Below are positions 62,801-64,000 of a DNA stretch of 64,000 nt, one piece after another. Source of the stretch: Nocardia cyriacigeorgica (GTDB taxonomy: Bacteria; Actinomycetota; Actinomycetes; Mycobacteriales; Mycobacteriaceae); the NCBI RefSeq assembly GCF_005863245.1, contig NZ_VBUT01000008.1, forward strand, positions 336,083 to 400,082, read 5' to 3'. The translations under genes were made by a program, and so were the position numbers. Numbering within the stretch: the first letter of the stretch is position 1; every line of letters begins with the position of its first letter. The notes below the pieces were generated by a model. That model was given only the letters and a program-made list of their open reading frames with translations. It was not told where the DNA came from and searched no databases.

Positions 62801-64000
62801 GTGGTTTGGGGTGACGGGGTGTGCGAGTCCGGGACCGGGGAGGGCTGTGGGGTTTGGGATGCGGGGGCGTCCTGGGCCGGCTGGGTGGGGCGGCCGGTAT
62901 CGGTGGCTGGGTTGTCGCCGGTGCCGGTGCCGGTGCCGGTGCCGGTGTCGTTGGCGCCGGGGTCGGTGCTGGTGGGTGCGGGTTGCTGCGGAATGCCCGA
63001 CTGGTTCGGCTGGGTGGGACCCGTCGAGTTGTCCTGTGCCGGCAGGTCCGGGGAGGTGGGGTCCTGGGCCGGCTGCGTCGACTGCGGTGCGGATGGATCC
63101 TGGGCGGGCAGGTCGAGGGAGTCGGGCTGGGCCGGTGAGCCGGTGCCTGCGGGGCTGACGTTGCCGGAGGCGGTGTTGCCGGGTTCTTCGGCGGTGGGTG
63201 TGGTGGAACGTGGCTGGTCGGCGGGTGGGTTGGTGGCACCGCTGCCCTGGTCACCGCTGTCGGTGCCGGTGGGGAACGGCTGTTGGGTGGGAGGCTGGTC
63301 GGCTCCGGCGTCTGTGGTTCCGGTGCCGCTCGGGTCACCGACGGGGTTCGTTTGAGTGGGGTTGCTATCGCCGCCGGTGTTGGTTGCGCTGCCGTCAGGT
63401 TGAGTGCGAGTGGGCGGCTCGTTGCCGTGGGCGGAGTCGTTGCTGCCGGCGTTTGCGGGCGCGGTTTGGCCCGGTTCGTTCCCGGCGTTCGTGTTGGAGG
63501 GCGGGTTCTCGCCGGTTCCGGTGGGGTCGTTGTTGCTACCGGTGTTGGTTGGATCGCCAGGTTGGGTACGGGCGGGAGGTTCGTTGCCGTTGCTGGTGTT
63601 GTCGTTGGTGTTGGCGTTGGCCGGGGCGGTTTGGCCGGGCTGGTTTCCGGTGTTGTTCGGGGAGTTCTCTCCGCCGCGACCGTTGTTGCCGGTGGGGTTG
63701 TCTCCGCCGTGGTCGCCGTCGTTGCCCGTGTTGTTGGGGTTCTGGTTCCCGCTGCGGTCGCCGTCGTTGCCGCCGCGGTCGTTGTTGTTGTCGCCGCGGT
63801 CGGAGTTGTCGTTGTTCTGGGGTTCGGGGTCGTTGCCGCCGGATTCGGGGTCGTTGTCGGGCCCGTTTCCTGGTTCGTTGTCGCCGCCGCCGTCGTTTGC
63901 GCCGCGGTCGAATTGGTTTTGGGCGGCGCCGGCGGCGGCGCTGGTGAACGTATCGGCCGAGAGTTCGAATTCTTCGCCGGTGATCGCGGCCATCGCGGCT
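56884..64000 (-). CDS. Giant polymorphic toxin with two papain-like domains and a RelA/SpoT-like C-terminus; 5' end probably outside window
   Basis: The frame has ATG at 63993 but is open to the window edge, so the true start is probably upstream; 2369 residues count from that ATG. Residues 30-230 are Asn/Gly/Asp-rich, 230-1060 Pro/Ser/Thr-rich linker with repeated LDLP units (about 498-620). Residues about 1110-1200 are a small conserved-looking domain. The first papain-like domain has GRGNNCLDCS (Cys 1319), GGTHATVIVYP and WWDPQSG; the second has GRGINCVDAT (Cys 1837), GSHQLALIND and LWVDFQT, a Cys-His-Asp set as in glutamine-deamidase/protease toxins. The last 150 residues (LTDLVGAKIVFD, GSGYRDLQMKV, AELRLHL) resemble RelA/SpoT nucleotide synthetases. 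A separate gene lies inside this frame at 59028-59546. Export is likely by a type VII system. Confidence 0.85.
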   Translation of the reverse strand, partial: AAMAAITGEEFELSADTFTSAAAGAAQNQFDRGANDGGGDNEPGNGPDNDPESGGNDPEPQNNDNSDRGDNNNDRGGNDGDRSGNQNPNNTGNDGDHGGDNPTGNNGRGGENSPNNTGNQPGQTAPANANTNDNTSNGNEPPARTQPGDPTNTGSNNDPTGTGENPPSNTNAGNEPGQTAPANAGSNDSAHGNEPPTRTQPDGSATNTGGDSNPTQTNPVGDPSGTGTTDAGADQPPTQQPFPTGTDSGDQGSGATNPPADQPRSTTPTAEEPGNTASGNVSPAGTGSPAQPDSLDLPAQDPSAPQSTQPAQDPTSPDLPAQDNSTGPTQPNQSGIPQQPAPTSTDPGANDTGTGTGTGTGDNPATDTGRPTQPAQDAPASQTPQPSPVPDSHTPSPQTTEGAPADPQNPASSPTTAQPQQAPAEPGNSTQQSPSTAAQPTGPTAPTTPSAPASPSDPAQSRPNSTAAPDSPSATQPNQAAPTASPNQPSRPGDQTPDTPVGSLDLPEQDSPTTAPDQTPSPLDLPSQEPAPAQEPTPLDLPNQNPAPTQEPSPLDLPSQDPAPTQEPTPLDLPDQNPTPSRANDPLDLPDQDGRPTQAPRPLDLPPQDAPAEQTPSPLDLPDPNTPTDPDAQSTTGAPLTVAPSNTTAAAATATAPSLDGGTQTNSPSASGAATPTSTPLSPQQSPTPTTQPGPSPQAAGPASTRPTPPSNSPARPTSPRRNDPGTQPNSPTSTGSDAPTSTPPPSPQDSTPATSPAPTPRPGAGDPTPPSNDSTRPTAPSRDSVATDPPSPQPTETHLTPPPNRPGYDPTIHKYVAHFNDGRPIPRDPFFAGEYNPHIGRYQPTEAEFQAERAQLAANPPAPDTPHNTPTSDPGNHHPGAPNQQSVDPARDETHDSSPATRPSPHDTTPTSTTLPGTTPASTDLHDFTNLEAHRARTQLPSWWPNPARDQANNSPAPSPSTTNQHYPYPAFPDARAPESTPHAGPNRAESPAPLGGRPHSATLGHPDRSTPPTARPQSTAPLRTAHIPDQHRDPSTPTPARTHNPIPNTPGTHPHSPVPNPRQNTPPRTRQPQQTPTAQARVAREFYRNRPPIDGRTTPVSTSRNHNSRQRPGYDVRRYELPSGHRLSVISIRINLDVARNVPPHDVRQFMESVERSVDRAFNNEQRLLSGDALLVDVVYTTDPADAHVQLTVDNNRENLSALPPHSNADDATGQIRHQLGLPTVSTTGNPGLTQDDLRQLSDDIAASNTPTRLGNPSDLRRFGRTELQAVEQVEYQTAVQDSLRAGNGFQIGADPRTHPYGRLINDGGPTVAGRGNNCLDCSLSALSSFFGNPQVSAPRWPDRSANGTLDESTGEFSGLSRAERWLGGGLLSFDNGERSVPEQFASMHSWITQLGPGSAALIVNEWHAWNPETQQFEYNANGTPRSGGTHATVIVYPLGADGPVWWDPQSGEMSDHPPIYMANASLDVWFTPIPADQGVNYDAGAVQNQGTGPAVPGADLRSQPELSDRGDRARLAMQPATRAGHDVQPEGRDDESGSERGDRSGAPIPELAGPENRGGLHTSDADRTTTDRTSGLPTAEPHQPSPHQRDDRPDRVPGDGTRRAETSEHLPPRDQQTNAGIPTNRDHISSGDVMAGLAQDPGRDVAGSGDYRVLAANDDRSGDSREIHPRSTSDNHQQNPGPLGHGQEPDSRTTAQNAHPPSASQDEVRGGRPRASDHIAGQDRPQTAAPAGLAGPTPAGRPGSPAPDHSSAGSSQPSDTPAHPDEVPRRTLDEVRPFEQPGGLRPVEPEFQQAVENAVPRDSNGEPLVHPPVNHSWVDEVNDGGPWADSGRGINCVDATRAGLSTYYGDPQAAAARMLETDEFGRPDWAGEIDGISNMEEWAGARYSYTGTGDDGLDEVMQRVADAGPGASAAVLVEWAPTDPPEIDPGTGLPCDPGSHQLALINDNGRVLWVDFQTRTITDYFPFTEGVGDVWAITMDSDRNPVLDPDQGYPNASTEPPEGPPNRPAGETGDSGEGTDPSAIGQHVSPLLDAEEYLAQPHVAQALSRADEQGTTVVVDGAEVPIGQAIRRLLPQHPELAALLQETDYLEKSLLARPKTLGSLMNHPEAIPVLIDAAHEVRDRGPDEILAEHESAPGPEPTPLTPEQHTISEALRACAEEYLDTDRRQPDFDVSRKDDPQYRSQYLDRQYQQWEATQDALNAVVREVALETDGQAGWRNEPKDRVRAEDKVAGYEGNVSRLTDLVGAKIVFDSVSDIYRAAGLLASDERIEIVDFDDRFNEPVGSGYRDLQMKVRMPNGHIAELRLHLSHIDEVANYEHALYEGRRDLKALAESEGRELTPNESALKAALERRSVEMFQMALERGLT
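59028..59546 (-). CDS. Immunity protein candidate A (YrhB/Imm35-like), nested in the giant toxin frame
   Basis: A 172-residue protein read in a different frame of the same strand as the giant toxin. ATG 59546 has AAGGAG with a 9-base gap. Third codon positions are mostly G or C in this frame. It is a full-length paralogue of the protein at 55226-55771 (TKEQV, HGWLC, VVNAETGVV, RAMRTG, VYPP, HLVINKRTLEY, GTWPEAGT), so it is a real gene. It begins about 30 bases after the end of the first papain-like domain, where that domain's immunity gene would be expected. The toxin frame nevertheless stays open through all 519 bases. Confidence 0.8.
   Translation of the reverse strand: MPAPYRTKEQVQQYLEQIFGPSRSYRIGEIEHGWLCSPQPGPDTTFSQRVGMTSLVVNAETGVVHRYPSWPGPKIAEDYTRAMRTGQQPTARQVYPPQNRISLRRTNETIDQIEYQVTELAERKPPNTFHLVINKRTLEYQPTGTTSAVVTSWLDWRKTQDGTWPEAGTTAY
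62135..62500 (-). repeat. Eight LDLP repeats in the toxin linker, about 48 bases each
   Basis: Eight copies of LDLP followed by a Gln/Pro-rich spacer (such as LDLPSQDPAPTQEPTP) are spaced by about 16 residues. Two looser copies lie near 63040-63115. The DNA repeats could drive length changes in the linker of the giant toxin. Confidence 0.85.
62915..62947 (-). repeat. Short GGTGCC tandem repeat coding Gly-Thr
   Basis: Repeated GCCGGT hexamers encode a run of Gly-Thr pairs (GTGTGTGTGD) in the disordered linker of the giant toxin. It is a simple-sequence repeat in whole codons. Confidence 0.75.

Overview
The window is high-GC actinobacterial DNA and most resembles Nocardia or a close mycolate-containing relative. 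The grounds are a complete yrbE/mce lipid-import operon, Mce3R-type double TetR regulators, a leucine-breakdown locus laid out like that of Mycobacterium tuberculosis, EspG and ESX-type secretion genes, DUF3558 lipoproteins and very large type VII-style polymorphic toxins. No rRNA, tRNA, CRISPR array or insertion sequence was seen.

Layout, left to right. 1-14335: the 3' part of a giant NRPS (carrier domain, four C-A-T modules, terminal thioesterase) followed by an MbtH-like helper. 14389-18563: a molybdopterin oxidoreductase, a transposase-OrfA-like DNA-binding protein with an Ala/Lys-rich middle, and an MpaB-type heme oxygenase. 18909-29365: an 11-gene operon of two small membrane proteins, YrbEA/B, MceA-F and an Mce-associated protein. 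It ends tail-to-tail with two tandem paralogues of Mce3R (29368-32046). A 16-base motif is shared by the mce promoter region and the regulator promoter region. 32108-40200: acetoacetyl-CoA synthetase, CitE-type lyase, MaoC hydratase, acyl-CoA dehydrogenase and the biotin carboxylase pair AccA1/AccD1, with a divergent TetR gene and two matching operator-like palindromes between them. Together these would take isovaleryl-CoA to HMG-CoA, then acetoacetate and acetoacetyl-CoA. A 3-hydroxybutyrate dehydrogenase follows at 41180.

42228-47405: an MHS-type transporter with a divergent LysR gene, small unknown genes, a PPOX-fold flavin/F420 protein and an isolated cobM preceded by a 22-codon coupled leader. 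47551-50647: a type VII secretion accessory operon (DUF3558 lipoprotein, helical partner, WXG100/PPE-like effector with Gly/Asn repeats, EspG). 50725-52807: two overlapping small genes divergent from an XRE/TPR regulator.

52923-64000 is the most unusual part: a minus-strand polymorphic toxin island. It holds a huge toxin (at least 2369 residues, 5' end outside the window) with two papain-like Cys-His-Asp domains and a C-terminal RelA/SpoT-like domain. A complete immunity-type gene with its own ribosome binding site lies inside this reading frame in another frame. Downstream come coupled candidate immunity genes, a pentapeptide-repeat gene without a clear start, and a TNT-type NAD glycohydrolase whose N-terminal domain is paralogous to the small immunity-like gene that follows it.
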